Origin: Streptomyces lavendulae subsp. lavendulae
GTDB taxonomy: Bacteria; Actinomycetota; Actinomycetes; Streptomycetales; Streptomycetaceae
Direction of reading: 5' to 3'
DNA length: 64,000 nt
Assembly (NCBI RefSeq): GCF_002803845.1
Contig: NZ_CP024985.1
Location: 2,728,001 to 2,792,000, forward strand
The number at the start of each line of letters is the position of its first letter. Position 1 is the stretch's first letter. Positions 19,245 to 28,134 of this stretch are shown here, piece after piece. The position numbers were made by a program, and so were the translations under genes. Under the pieces are notes generated by a model. It made no database searches. It saw nothing but the letters and a program-made list of their open reading frames with translations, and had not been told where the DNA came from.

Positions 19245-20051
19245 TTACTTCGGTTGTGCCTTCTTGCGGCGGTTGCCGACCCACTGGCCGGCGAGCACCA
19301 CCAGGACCGCGATGACGAACATCGCCGTACCGATGACGTTGATCTGGACGGGCGTACCACGCTGGGCCGATCCCCACACGAACATGGGGAAGGTGACGGT
19401 GTTGCCCGAGTTGAAGTTGGTGATGATGAAGTCGTCGAACGAGAGCGCGAAGGACAGCAGCGCACCGGCCGCGATGCCGGGGGCGGCGATCGGCAGGGTG
19501 ACCCTCAGGAACGTCTGCACCGGTCCGGCGTAGAGGTCGCGCGCGGCCTCCTCCAGCCTCGGGTCCATCGACAGCACGCGCGCCTTGACGGCGGCGACGA
19601 CGAAGCTGAGGCAGAACATCACGTGCGCGATCAGGATGGTCCAGAAGCCGAGCTGGATGCCCATGTTGAGGAAGAGGGCGAGCAGCGAGGCGGCCATCAC
19701 GATCTCGGGCATGGCCATCGGCAGGAAGATCAGCGAGTTGACCGCGCCGCGCGCCCGGAACCGGTAGCGCACGAGCGCGAAGGCTATCGCGGTGCCGAGC
19801 ACGGTCGCGCCGATGGTGGCCCAGAAGGCGATCTGGAGGGAGAGCGAGAGGGAGCCGCACAGGTCGGCGACCCCGCAGGGGTCCTTCCAGGCGTCGAGCG
19901 AGAACTCCTGCCAGGCGTAGTTGAAGCGCCCGGCGGGGTTGTTGAAGGAGAAGACCGTCACGACGACGTTGGGCAGGATCAGGTACGCGAGCGTGCCGAG
20001 TCCCGCGATGACCACGAAATTGCGGCGGAGCCAGCCAAGGGGCTTGTTCAT
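19245..20051 (-). CDS. potC: Spermidine/putrescine ABC transporter permease PotC
   Basis: Inner-membrane permease of 268 residues with six predicted helices. The cytoplasmic EAA loop reads [20 protein letters not shown] at about residues 160-180 and is followed by [28 protein letters not shown], a PotC hallmark that I give in full only for its first 15 residues as identification. It pairs with PotB to form the channel and contacts the ATPase PotA through the EAA loop. The start codon shares its A with the potB stop (TGATG), so the two subunits are translationally coupled. The polyamine oxidase gene follows by 30 bases. Confidence 0.93.
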   Translation of the reverse strand: MNKPLGWLRRNFVVIAGLGTLAYLILPNVVVTVFSFNNPAGRFNYAWQEFSLDAWKDPCGVADLCGSLSLSLQIAFWATIGATVLGTAIAFALVRYRFRARGAVNSLIFLPMAMPEIVMAASLLALFLNMGIQLGFWTILIAHVMFCLSFVVAAVKARVLSMDPRLEEAARDLYAGPVQTFLRVTLPIAAPGIAAGALLSFALSFDDFIITNFNSGNTVTFPMFVWGSAQRGTPVQINVIGTAMFVIAVLVVLAGQWVGNRRKKAQPK

Positions 20052-20980
20052 CAGACCAGGTCCTCCGTCCCCGCCCGGCGGATGTAGATGGACACCATGA
20101 TCAGCACGATGGCCATGAGGATGAAGGACAGCGCGGCCGCCGTCGGGTAGTCGAGGATGCGCAGGTACTGCGACTGGATGACGCTGCCGATCATCCGGGT
20201 GTCCGTCGAGCCGAGCAGTTCGGCGTTGACGTAGTCACCGCTCGCCGGGATGAAGGTGAGCAGGGTCCCGGAGACCACGCCCGGCATCGACAGCGGGAAG
20301 GTCACCTTGCGGAACACCGTGGCGGGCCGGGCGTACAGGTCCCCGGCCGCCTCGTGGAGGCGGGTGTCGATGCGCTCCAGCGAGGTGTACAGCGGCAGGA
20401 TCATGAAGGGGAGGAAGTTGTACGTCAGGCCGCAGACCACCGCGAGCGGCGTGGCCAGGACCCGGTCCCCCTCGGTCATGCCGAGCCAGCTGGTGACGTC
20501 GAGGAAGCCGACGGCGTTGAGGGCGCCGACCACCGGGCCGCCGTCGGCGAGGATCGTCTTCCAGGCCAGGGTGCGGATCAGGAAGCTGGTGAAGAACGGG
20601 GCGATGACCAGCACCAGCAGGAGGTTGCGCCAGCGGCCGGCCTTGAAGGCGATCAGGTAGGCCAGCGGGTACCCGAGCAGCAGGCACAGCGCGGTCGCGG
20701 TGCCCGCGTAGAGCAGGGACCTCAGGAACTGCGGGTAGTAGTCGCCGAAGGCCTCCCAGTAGGTCTGGAAGTGCCAGGTGACCTTGAAGCCCTCTTCGAG
20801 CGAACCGGTCTGCACCGAGGTGGAGGCCTGGTAGATCATCGGCAGCACGAAGAACACGAGCAGCCACAGGATGCCGGGGAGCAGCAGCCAGTACGGGATC
20901 AGGCGCTTGCGCAGGGACGCCTTGTGCACCGGGGGTTCGGCCGGGGCGGCCTCCCGGGGCGGCGCGGAGACGGCGGTCAC
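20051..20980 (-). CDS. potB: Spermidine/putrescine ABC transporter permease PotB
   Basis: Inner-membrane permease of 309 residues. About 25 cytoplasmic residues precede the first helix ([20 protein letters not shown]), and six helices follow in total. The EAA loop is [20 protein letters not shown], followed by [20 protein letters not shown], the conserved segment of PotB proteins. The GTG start at 20980 overlaps the potA stop as GTGA, and the end overlaps potC. It forms the transmembrane channel with PotC for polyamines delivered by PotD. Confidence 0.93.
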   Translation of the reverse strand: MTAVSAPPREAAPAEPPVHKASLRKRLIPYWLLLPGILWLLVFFVLPMIYQASTSVQTGSLEEGFKVTWHFQTYWEAFGDYYPQFLRSLLYAGTATALCLLLGYPLAYLIAFKAGRWRNLLLVLVIAPFFTSFLIRTLAWKTILADGGPVVGALNAVGFLDVTSWLGMTEGDRVLATPLAVVCGLTYNFLPFMILPLYTSLERIDTRLHEAAGDLYARPATVFRKVTFPLSMPGVVSGTLLTFIPASGDYVNAELLGSTDTRMIGSVIQSQYLRILDYPTAAALSFILMAIVLIMVSIYIRRAGTEDLV

Positions 20981-22125
20981 GCGCTCTCCTCGACGGTCTC
21001 GACGCCGGCGTCGATGTCCATGGCGGCGTCCAGGCCGAAGGTGTGCTCCGGGTTCCAGTGGAGTACGACCTCGGCGCCGGGGACGAGGCGGGCGTCGCGC
21101 TCGATGTTCTGGGCGTACACCTCCAGCTCCGGGCAGACCCGGCTGTCTATCACGTACTGGGTGGAGACGCCGATGAAGGAAGAGTCGGCGATCCGGCCCG
21201 CGATCTTGTTGCGGCCGGCCGCGACGGTGTGCTCCTCGTCCGCGTGGACCAGGGAGATCTTCTCGGGACGCACGCCGACCAGCAGCTTTCCGCCCGCGCG
21301 GGGCGTGGTCGAACATCGCTGCCCGGGCAGCCGCAGCGTCGTGCCGGAGGCCGAGACGACGACGTCGGTGCCCGCGGACTCCACCGAGGCCTCGATCAGG
21401 TTGGAGGTGCCGAGGAAGTTCGCGACGAAGGTGGTCCGCGGGTTCTCGTACAGCTCGGCGGGGGCGCCCAGCTGCTCGACGCGGCCGCCGTTCATCACCG
21501 CGACCGTGTCGGCCATCGTCATGGCCTCCTCCTGGTCGTGCGTGACGTGCACGAAGGTGATGCCGACCTCCGTCTGGATCCGCTTGAGCTCCAGCTGCAT
21601 CTGGCGGCGCAGCTTGAGGTCGAGGGCGCCCAGCGGCTCGTCGAGGAGGAGCACCTGGGGGTGGTTGATCAGGGCGCGGGCGACGGCGACGCGCTGCTGC
21701 TGGCCACCGGAGAGCTGGTGGGGCTTGCGCTGGGCGAACTGGCCGAGCTGCACCAGCTCCAGCATGTCGTCGACCTGCTTCTTGACGGACTTGATGCCGC
21801 GGCGGCGCAGCCCGAACGCGATGTTCTCGTAGATGCTCAGGTGCGGGAACAGCGCGTAGCTCTGGAAGACGGTGTTGACCGGGCGCTTGTACGGCGGCAG
21901 GTGGGTGACCTCGCGGTCGCCGAGGCTGACCGTGCCGGTGGAGGGCTCCTCCAGGCCGGCGATCATGCGCAGGGTGGTGGTCTTCCCGCAGCCCGAGGCG
22001 CCGAGCAGGGCGAAGAAGGAGCCCTGGGGGATGGTGAGGTCCAGCGGGTGCACGGCGGTGAACGATCCGTAGTGCTTGCTGATCCCGGCGAGGCGGACGT
22101 CGCCGCTCGCGGTCTTGTCAGTCAT
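20977..22125 (-). CDS. potA: Spermidine/putrescine ABC transporter ATPase PotA
   Basis: ATP-binding subunit of 382 residues that powers polyamine import on the cytoplasmic face. It has Walker [18 protein letters not shown], a Q-loop in [11 protein letters not shown], the signature [15 protein letters not shown], Walker [17 protein letters not shown] and the switch histidine in [13 protein letters not shown]. The C-terminal 130 residues form the TOBE-type regulatory domain ([17 protein letters not shown]). It begins 82 bases after potD and overlaps potB by four bases, giving the order potD-potA-potB-potC-oxidase. Confidence 0.95.
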   Translation of the reverse strand: MTDKTASGDVRLAGISKHYGSFTAVHPLDLTIPQGSFFALLGASGCGKTTTLRMIAGLEEPSTGTVSLGDREVTHLPPYKRPVNTVFQSYALFPHLSIYENIAFGLRRRGIKSVKKQVDDMLELVQLGQFAQRKPHQLSGGQQQRVAVARALINHPQVLLLDEPLGALDLKLRRQMQLELKRIQTEVGITFVHVTHDQEEAMTMADTVAVMNGGRVEQLGAPAELYENPRTTFVANFLGTSNLIEASVESAGTDVVVSASGTTLRLPGQRCSTTPRAGGKLLVGVRPEKISLVHADEEHTVAAGRNKIAGRIADSSFIGVSTQYVIDSRVCPELEVYAQNIERDARLVPGAEVVLHWNPEHTFGLDAAMDIDAGVETVEESA

Positions 22126-22207
22126 GGGTCGCGGCCTTCGGTGGTGGTGTCGTCGGAAGGGTGCGGGAGCGCGGGGGTGGAGGGGTCCGGCGGGGCCGGG
22201 CGGTGGG

Positions 22208-23458
22208 TCAGGCGCCGATGAGCTTGGTGAACTTCTCCTCGTACGCCGTCTCTTCCTCGCTGCTGAGGGAGCGGAAGGCGTGGGACTTGGCGGTCATCGC
22301 CTTGTCCGGGACGATCAGCGTGTTCTCCGCGAGCGCGGGGTCGATCTTGGCGAGCTCGTCCTTGACTCCGTCGACGGGGCAGACGTAGCTGATGAACGCG
22401 GCCAGCCGGGCGGCCACCGGGAGCTCGTAGTAGTAGTCGATGAGCTTCTCGGCGTTGGCCTTGTGCCGGGCCTGGGCCGGGACGAGGAGGTTGTCGCTGG
22501 AGGTGATGTACCCGGCCGCCGGGACCGCGTACTTGATGTCGGGGTTGCCGGCCTGGAGCTGGATCACGTCCCCCGCCCAGGCCAGACAGGCCGCGAGGTC
22601 CCCCTTGTCGAGGTCGGCGGTGTAGTCGTTGCCGGTGAAGCGGCGGATCTGCTTGGTGTCCACGCCCTTCTGGAGGCGGCCGATGGCGCCGTCGAAGTCC
22701 GCGGTGGTGAAGTTCGCCGGGTCCTTGCCCTGGTCGAGCAGGGTCATGCCGACGCTGTCGCGCATCTCGGTGAGGAAACCGACGCGGCCCTTGAGGGAGG
22801 GATCGTCGAGCAGCTGGGTGACGGAGTCGACCTTCCTGCCCTCGGTGGCCTTGGAGTTGTAGGCGATGACCGTCGATATGCCGGTCCAGGGGTAGCTGTA
22901 GGAGCGGCCCGGGTCCCAGTCGGGGCTGCGGAACTGCGGGGAGAGGTTGGCGTAGGCGTGCGGGAGGCGGGAGGGGTCCAGCTTCTGCGCCCAGCCGAGG
23001 CGGATGATGCGGGCGGCGAGCCAGTCGGTGACGACGATCAGGTCGCGCCCGGTGTCCTGGCCGGCGGCCAGCTGCGGGCGGATCTTGCCGAAGAACTCGA
23101 CGTTGTCGTTGATGTCCTCGGAGTACTTGACCTCGATGCCGGTCCGCTTGCCGAACTCCTCCAGCGTGGGACGGGACTTCTCGTCCTCGCTGGTGTCCAT
23201 GTACTCGGTCCAGTTGGAGAAGTTGAGCACCTTCTCCTGTTCCGAGTGGTCGGCGGAGGCGGCCGCGGTGCCGTCCTCGCGCCGGGCGGGCGGGATGCCG
23301 CAGGAGGTCAGGGCGGAGAGGCCGCCGAGGGTGAGCGCCCCGATGCCGGAAGCGCGCAGCAGCGAGCGGCGGGTGAGGGCACCGCGCCCGCTGGTGAGAC
23401 TGCGCCGCATCGCGGCGAGCTGCGCCGCGGAGAGGCGGTCGGGGTCGAGCTGCTCCAT
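22208..23458 (-). CDS. potD: Polyamine-binding lipoprotein PotD (Tat-type signal)
   Basis: Extracellular solute-binding lipoprotein of 416 residues that delivers spermidine or putrescine to PotBC. The leader carries a twin-arginine-like stretch (LTRRSLLRASG) and a lipobox LTSC near residue 50, so export through Tat and lipid attachment are likely. The mature protein has the PotD fold segments VLNFSNWTEYMDTS, YSEDINDNVEFFGKIRPQ, LIVVTDWLAARIIRLGWAQK and FTGNDYTADLDKGDLAACLA. A GAAAGG site lies nine bases before the ATG. The gene follows an aldehyde dehydrogenase by 46 bases and precedes potA by 82. A clear paralogue is at 32083-33261. Confidence 0.93.
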   Translation of the reverse strand: MEQLDPDRLSAAQLAAMRRSLTSGRGALTRRSLLRASGIGALTLGGLSALTSCGIPPARREDGTAAASADHSEQEKVLNFSNWTEYMDTSEDEKSRPTLEEFGKRTGIEVKYSEDINDNVEFFGKIRPQLAAGQDTGRDLIVVTDWLAARIIRLGWAQKLDPSRLPHAYANLSPQFRSPDWDPGRSYSYPWTGISTVIAYNSKATEGRKVDSVTQLLDDPSLKGRVGFLTEMRDSVGMTLLDQGKDPANFTTADFDGAIGRLQKGVDTKQIRRFTGNDYTADLDKGDLAACLAWAGDVIQLQAGNPDIKYAVPAAGYITSSDNLLVPAQARHKANAEKLIDYYYELPVAARLAAFISYVCPVDGVKDELAKIDPALAENTLIVPDKAMTAKSHAFRSLSSEEETAYEEKFTKLIGA

Positions 23459-23504
23459 TGGCTGTGGCCTTTCGGGAGGTGTGCCGCTGGTCGGGCGGTG
23501 GCTG

Positions 23505-25019
23505 TTATCGGTCCCCGAAGATGGTGCGGTGCCAGTCCTTGGCCGCCACCGCGGTGTTGTCGTACATCACGTGCTTGACCTGCGTGTACTCCTCGAAGGA
23601 GTAGGTGGACATGTCCTTTCCGAAGCCGCTGGCCTTGTAGCCGCCGTGGGGCATCTCGCTGATGATCGGGATGTGGTCGTTGACCCACACGCAGCCGGCC
23701 TTGAGCTCGCGGGTTGCGCGGTTCGCCCGGTAGAGGTCCCGGCTCCAGGCGGAGGCGGCGAGCCCGTACGGGGTGTCGTTGGCCAGGGCGAGGCCCTCGT
23801 CGTCGGTGTCGAAGGGCAGGACGACCAGCACCGGGCCGAAGATCTCGGACTGGACGACCTCGCTGTCCTGCGCGGCGCCGGAGATCAGGGTGGGCCGGTA
23901 GTAGGCGCCCTCCGCCAGCTCGCCCCCCGGGGCCTCGCCGCCGGTGACGACCGTGGCGTACGCGCGGGCGCGCTCGACGAAGGCGGCGACCCGGTCGCGC
24001 TGGGCGTGCGAGACCAGTGGGCCGAGGTCGGTGGTGGGCGCGAAGGGGTCACCGAGCCGGACGGTCTCCATCAGCTCGGCGACCCGGGCGACGAAGGCGT
24101 CGTGCAGGGGGCGCTGGACGTAGGCGCGGGTGGCCGCGGTGCAGTCCTGGCCGGTGTTGATCAGCGAGGCGGCGACGGCGCCGTGGGCGGCGGCCTCCAG
24201 GTCGGCGTCGTCGAAGACGAGGAAGGGGGCCTTGCCGCCGAGCTCCAGGTGGAGCCGCTTGACGGTGGCGGTGGCGATCTCGGCCACCCGCTTGCCGACC
24301 GCGGTGGAGCCGGTGAAGGAGGTCATGACCACGTCGGGGTGGCCGACCAGGTGCTCGCCCGCGTCCCGCCCGGCGCCCGTGACGATGTTGACGACGCCGT
24401 CGGGGATGCCCGCCTCCTTGGCCGCCTGGGCGAACATCAGGGAGGTCAGGGGGGTCAGCTCGGCGGGCTTGAGGACGATGGTGTTGCCCGCGGCGATGGC
24501 CGGGAGGATCTTCCAGGCCGCCATCTGGAGCGGATAGTTCCAAGGGGCGATGGAGCCGACGACGCCGATGGCCTCGCGCCGTACGTAGGAGGTGTGGTCC
24601 CCGGAGTACTCGCCGGCCGCCTGGCCCTGGAGGTGACGGGCCGCGCCCGCGAAGAAGGCGGTGTTGTCGATGGTCCCCGGTACGTCGAACTCCGTGGACA
24701 GCTTGACCGGCTTGCCGCACTGCAGGGACTCCGCGTACGCGAAGTCCTCCGCCTGCTCCGCCAGTACGCCGGCCAGCCGGTGCAGCGCGTCCGAGCGCTC
24801 CCCCGGGGTCGCGGCCGACCAGGCGGGGAAGGCCCGCTTGGCGGCGGCGACGGCCTCGTCCACGTCCGCCGTGCCCGCCAGTTCGTAGGTGAGCACCTCC
24901 TGGCCGGTCGCGGGGTCGACCACCGTGTGCGAGCGACCCGAGGTACCGGGGCGGAGCCGGCCGTCGATGTACTGCGCGCCGTCTGCGAAGCGGTCCTTAA
25001 CCTGGAAGCGGTTACCCAT
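23505..25019 (-). CDS. Gamma-aminobutyraldehyde-type dehydrogenase heading the pot operon
   Basis: NAD+-dependent aldehyde dehydrogenase of 504 residues. It has the cofactor segment APWNYPLQMAAWKILPAIAA, general-base motif LELGGKAPFLVF, and nucleophile loop NTGQDCTAATRAYVQ with the active-site cysteine. The closest functional guess is gamma-aminobutyraldehyde or gamma-glutamyl-aminobutyraldehyde oxidation, as in Puu/Prr pathways, because it is the first gene of the potDABC-oxidase operon. ATG at 25019 was chosen; GTG at 25022 precedes it directly. The promoter region at 25020-25201 carries the inverted repeat TCCGT-N20-ACGGA shared with the second aldehyde dehydrogenase gene. Confidence 0.88.
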   Translation of the reverse strand: MGNRFQVKDRFADGAQYIDGRLRPGTSGRSHTVVDPATGQEVLTYELAGTADVDEAVAAAKRAFPAWSAATPGERSDALHRLAGVLAEQAEDFAYAESLQCGKPVKLSTEFDVPGTIDNTAFFAGAARHLQGQAAGEYSGDHTSYVRREAIGVVGSIAPWNYPLQMAAWKILPAIAAGNTIVLKPAELTPLTSLMFAQAAKEAGIPDGVVNIVTGAGRDAGEHLVGHPDVVMTSFTGSTAVGKRVAEIATATVKRLHLELGGKAPFLVFDDADLEAAAHGAVAASLINTGQDCTAATRAYVQRPLHDAFVARVAELMETVRLGDPFAPTTDLGPLVSHAQRDRVAAFVERARAYATVVTGGEAPGGELAEGAYYRPTLISGAAQDSEVVQSEIFGPVLVVLPFDTDDEGLALANDTPYGLAASAWSRDLYRANRATRELKAGCVWVNDHIPIISEMPHGGYKASGFGKDMSTYSFEEYTQVKHVMYDNTAVAAKDWHRTIFGDR

Positions 25020-25094
25020 CACGCTCTCACGCTCTCCGTAGCTACAGCTCGAATTGAGTGCCGATCCTGGCAGAGGCGTTCGCCTCCGCCAAGT

Positions 25095-25130
25095 GATTCC
25101 GTTGTTGCCTTTTGATTACGCGACGGAATC
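25095..25130. promoter_or_regulatory. Candidate operator GATTCCGT-N20-ACGGAATC upstream of the pot operon
   Basis: Perfect eight-base arms (25095-25102 and 25123-25130) separated by exactly 20 bases, about 76 bases upstream of the first gene of the polyamine operon and 72 bases upstream of the NADAR gene on the other strand. The core TCCGT-N20-ACGGA and its spacing recur at 34916-34953. The arms lie about 28 bases apart centre to centre, near three helical turns. Confidence 0.55.
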
Positions 25131-25201
25131 GGTCGACCATGTGTCGAGGCGCGCCCGAAATCCCGTACGAAGTGTCAGTGGTGACTGCAAGACTCGCGTG
25201 C

Positions 25202-25759
25202 ATGGAGATGACCGACAAGTTGATCGGGCAGGTCAGCCGTGGTGAACGGCTGAAGTACCTGCCCTTCTGGGGCCACCGGCCGCAGCCGGACGGACGGCTC
25301 GGTCCGAGCTGCCTGAGCCAGTGGTGGCCGTCCGCTTTCACTGTGGGTGATGTCCGCTACGCCACGGCCGAGCACTGGATGATGGCCGGCAAGGCCCGGT
25401 TGTTCGGGGACGCGGAGGCGGAGCGGGCGGCACTGGAGGCCCGGAGTCCGGCGGCGGCGAAGAAGGCCGGCCGGCTGGTGCGCGGCTTCGACGAGGCCGT
25501 GTGGCAGCGGGAGCGGTTCGCGCTGGTCGTGGAGGGCAGCGTGCACAAGTTCGGCTCCGATCCGGCACTGCGGGCGTACCTGCTCGGTACGGGCACGAGG
25601 GTGCTGGTGGAGGCGAGCCCCGTGGACCGGATCTGGGGCATCGGACTGGCCGCCGACGACGAGCGCGCCCTGGACCCGGCGCGCTGGCGTGGGCTGAACC
25701 TGCTGGGCTTCGCGCTGATGGAGGCGCGGGAGCGGCTGCGGGAGGGGAACGCGGAGTGA
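25202..25759 (+). CDS. NADAR (YbiA/COG3236) family protein
   Basis: A 185-residue cytoplasmic NADAR-domain protein. Family segments are visible in order: KYLPFWGHRP, LSQWWPSAF, YATAEHWMMAGKARLF, VHKFGSDPALRAYLLGTG, LVEASPVDRIWGIGL and GLNLLGFALMEARERL. Known members are N-glycosidases that hydrolyse unstable riboflavin intermediates (YbiA) or remove ADP-ribose from nucleic-acid bases. The start is uncertain: ATG at 25202 or 25208, with a longer in-frame reading from 25112. Its stop overlaps the start of a Nudix gene as GTGA, which suggests the two enzymes act on related nucleotides. It is divergent from the pot operon and shares its promoter region. Confidence 0.85.
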   Translation: MEMTDKLIGQVSRGERLKYLPFWGHRPQPDGRLGPSCLSQWWPSAFTVGDVRYATAEHWMMAGKARLFGDAEAERAALEARSPAAAKKAGRLVRGFDEAVWQRERFALVVEGSVHKFGSDPALRAYLLGTGTRVLVEASPVDRIWGIGLAADDERALDPARWRGLNLLGFALMEARERLREGNAE

Positions 25760-26175
25760 ATCCGGCGGAGCGGCGCCGGGTGGCGGCCGTCATCGTGCGG
25801 GGCGGCAGCGTGCTGATGGTGCGCGAGCGGGGACGGGGGCCGTCCGGCCGGCACGACGGGGCGGAGTACTGGACCCTGCCGGGCGGCGGGGTGGAGCCCG
25901 GGGAGGACCCGGAGGCGGCCGTGCGGCGCGAGGTGGCCGAGGAGACGGGGCTGCGGGCGCTGTCGGTGCGCTACGCCTACGAGGCTCCGTACCCCTCCGG
26001 CTGGACCACCTGTTTCCGGGTGGAGGTGGCGGCCGGGGAGCCGGTGCTGGGGGTGGACCCGGAGCTGGGGTGCGACTGCCCCCGGATGGTGGGCCTGACC
26101 TGGGTCCCCCTCCCCCGTACCGGGGCGGACGGCCCCTACATGGTCCCCACCCTGCTGTCCGCCGCCGCGCCCTGA
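25756..26175 (+). CDS. Nudix hydrolase coupled to NADAR gene
   Basis: A 139-residue Nudix hydrolase. The Nudix box is complete: GGVEPGEDPEAAVRREV followed by AEETGL, matching G-x5-E-x7-REV-x-EE-x-G-L at about residues 41-63. Members hydrolyse nucleoside diphosphates linked to another group, such as ADP-ribose, NADH, oxidised dNTPs or sugar nucleotides; the specificity cannot be read here. The GTG start overlaps the NADAR stop by four bases, so translation is coupled. A role in clearing ADP-ribose or a related product of the NADAR enzyme is a reasonable inference from the coupling only. Confidence 0.88.
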   Translation: MNPAERRRVAAVIVRGGSVLMVRERGRGPSGRHDGAEYWTLPGGGVEPGEDPEAAVRREVAEETGLRALSVRYAYEAPYPSGWTTCFRVEVAAGEPVLGVDPELGCDCPRMVGLTWVPLPRTGADGPYMVPTLLSAAAP

Positions 26176-26233
26176 CCCGCTCGGGCGGCGGGGCGGGGGG
26201 CCGGAGGCGGAGGGGGCGAAGAGGTCGGGGGCG

Positions 26234-26962
26234 TCAGACGCGTTCGCGGGGCTGGTCGTCGGTCCGGGAGACCGAGGGGCCGTCCTGGCCGCCGCCGGAT
26301 TCCTCCAGGGTGGGGCCGAGGAAGACCAGCAGGGTCACGCCGATGCCCAGCACGATGCCGACCCCGCCGAGGATGATCCCGGCCAGGGCCATCCCGCCGT
26401 TGGTGGATTCGCCGCGGCTCGCCTTGCCCCGGCCCAGCGCGCCGAGGACGACGGCGGCGATGCCGAAGGCGATCGACCCGAACATGGTCACGCAGCCGAC
26501 CACCGAGAGGATGCCGAGCACCAGGGCGGCGACGCCGAAGCCGTTGGAGGCGGGCCTGGCATAGGGCGGGTACCCGGCATAACCGGGGTAGCCGGCGTAG
26601 CCCGGATAGCCGGGGTAGCCCTGCTGGACGGGCGGCGGCGGGCCGGGGTACGCGTAGGCGGCCGGGTCCGGCGGGACCGGGTAGCCGTACGCGGGCGTGG
26701 ACGGCGGCGCGGATATCGGGGGCGGCGCGTACGGCGACGCCGCGGCCGGGGGCGGCGCGCCCTGGAACCCCGGCGGCCGCACGGACGGATCCTGCTCGTG
26801 AGCCGGTGGAACGGCGGCGGGCGCGGTCGGCGCGGTCGCGGCCGGGTGCACCGGGGGCACGGAGGGCGTCACCGGCGGCGCCCCGGCCGGCTTGCCCGGT
26901 TCCGCCGCGGACCTCTCGGGCGGGGCCCACGGGTCCCTCGGCTCAGGGCTCTGGTCGGTCAT
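26234..26962 (-). CDS. Proline-rich membrane protein with DUF4190-like domain
   Basis: A 242-residue protein. Its first 140 residues are disordered and rich in Pro, Ala and Tyr, ending in a tandem YPGYPGYAGYPGYAGYPPY repeat. Two hydrophobic segments follow: a Gly-rich hairpin (VAALVLGILSVVGCVTMFGS and FGIAAVVLGALGRG) and MALAGIILGGVGIVLGIGVT, which together look like a DUF4190 domain. The tail is short, polar and acidic. Such proteins are common in Streptomyces and have no known function. The start has an AGGGGGG site directly upstream. It converges with the Nudix gene and diverges from the deaminase gene. Confidence 0.8.
   Translation of the reverse strand: MTDQSPEPRDPWAPPERSAAEPGKPAGAPPVTPSVPPVHPAATAPTAPAAVPPAHEQDPSVRPPGFQGAPPPAAASPYAPPPISAPPSTPAYGYPVPPDPAAYAYPGPPPPVQQGYPGYPGYAGYPGYAGYPPYARPASNGFGVAALVLGILSVVGCVTMFGSIAFGIAAVVLGALGRGKASRGESTNGGMALAGIILGGVGIVLGIGVTLLVFLGPTLEESGGGQDGPSVSRTDDQPRERV
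26566..26630. repeat. Short tandem repeat encoding YPGYAGYPGY-type units
   Basis: Imperfect 9- to 15-base units containing CCGGGGTAGCC or CCGGCGTAGCC repeat about five times inside the DUF4190-like gene and encode the Tyr-Pro-Gly-Tyr stretch. It is likely prone to length variation between strains. Confidence 0.6.
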
Positions 26963-27071
26963 ACGGCACCCCCCTCTCGTACAGCCATGCTAAGGGCTGC
27001 CACCGACACGCCCCGGGGCTGCCTACGATGAGGCCGACCTGCCCGCACCCGCGCCCTCCCGGAGGCACCCC

Positions 27072-28097
27072 ATGCCCGACCTGCACCCCTTCATCGCGGG
27101 GCTGCCCAAGGCCGAACTCCACGTCCACCACGTCGGTTCGGCGTCCCCGCGCATCGTGGCCGAACTCGCTTCCCGCCACCCCGACTCGAAGGTCCCCACC
27201 GACCCCGAGGCCGTCGCCGACTACTTCACCTTCACGGACTTCGCCCACTTCATCGACGTCTACCTCTCGGTCGTCGACCTGGTCCGCACCCCCGACGACG
27301 TGCGCACGCTGACCTTCGAGGTCGCCCGCGACATGGCCCGGCAGAACATCCGCTACGCCGAACTCACCATCACCCCCTACTCCTCGACGCGCCGCGGCAT
27401 CGACGAGGACGCCTTCATGGAGGCCATCGAGGACGCCCGCAAGGCGGCCGAGGCCGAACTGGGCGTCATCCTGCGCTGGTGCTTCGACATCCCCGGCGAG
27501 GCCGGCCTGGAGGCCGCCGAGGAGACCGTCCGCCTCGCCGTCGACCTGCGCCCCGCGGGCCTGGTCTCCTTCGGCCTCGGCGGCCCCGAGATCGGCGTGC
27601 CGCGCCCGCAGTTCAAGCCGTACTTCGACCGGGCGCGGGCCGCCGGTCTGCACAGCGTGCCGCACGCCGGCGAGACCACCGGCCCGGAGACGGTCTGGGA
27701 CGCCATCCGCGAGCTGGGCGCCGAGCGCATCGGCCACGGCACCAGCTCCACCCGGGACCCGGAGCTGCTGGCGTACCTGGCCGAGCACCGCATCGCGCTG
27801 GAGGTCTGCCCGACCTCCAACATCGCCACGCGCGCCGTCGCGGACCTCGACGAGCACCCCGTCAAGGAGATGGTCGCGGCGGGCGTGCTCGTCACCATCA
27901 ACAGCGACGACCCGCCGATGTTCGGCACCGACCTCAACAACGAGTACGCGGTCGCCGCCCGCCTCCTCGACCTCGACGAGCGGGGACTGGCGCAGCTGGC
28001 GAAGAACGCCGTCGAGGCCTCCTTCCTGGACCCGGCCGGCAAGGCGCGGCTCAGCGCGGAGATCGACGCGTACACCGCGGACTGGCTCGCCCGCTGA
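27072..28097 (+). CDS. Adenosine deaminase family enzyme, probable aminodeoxyfutalosine deaminase
   Basis: Zinc-dependent TIM-barrel deaminase of 341 residues from the amidohydrolase superfamily. Metal ligands are visible as HVHH (H17 and H19), the HAGE motif with the catalytic glutamate, GHGTSST and the terminal SDDPPMF. The first motif reads ELHVHHVGSASP rather than the ELHVHLDGA usual in adenosine deaminases. Streptomyces make menaquinone by the futalosine route, and a COG1816 enzyme of S. avermitilis has been shown to deaminate aminodeoxyfutalosine; from memory its genomic context matches this one. I therefore favour that substrate but cannot exclude adenosine. A GGAGG site lies six bases before the ATG. 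Confidence 0.85.
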   Translation: MPDLHPFIAGLPKAELHVHHVGSASPRIVAELASRHPDSKVPTDPEAVADYFTFTDFAHFIDVYLSVVDLVRTPDDVRTLTFEVARDMARQNIRYAELTITPYSSTRRGIDEDAFMEAIEDARKAAEAELGVILRWCFDIPGEAGLEAAEETVRLAVDLRPAGLVSFGLGGPEIGVPRPQFKPYFDRARAAGLHSVPHAGETTGPETVWDAIRELGAERIGHGTSSTRDPELLAYLAEHRIALEVCPTSNIATRAVADLDEHPVKEMVAAGVLVTINSDDPPMFGTDLNNEYAVAARLLDLDERGLAQLAKNAVEASFLDPAGKARLSAEIDAYTADWLAR

Positions 28098-28134
28098 CGT
28101 CCCGTCGGGCCCGGCGGCCGCGGAGAATGGGGGC

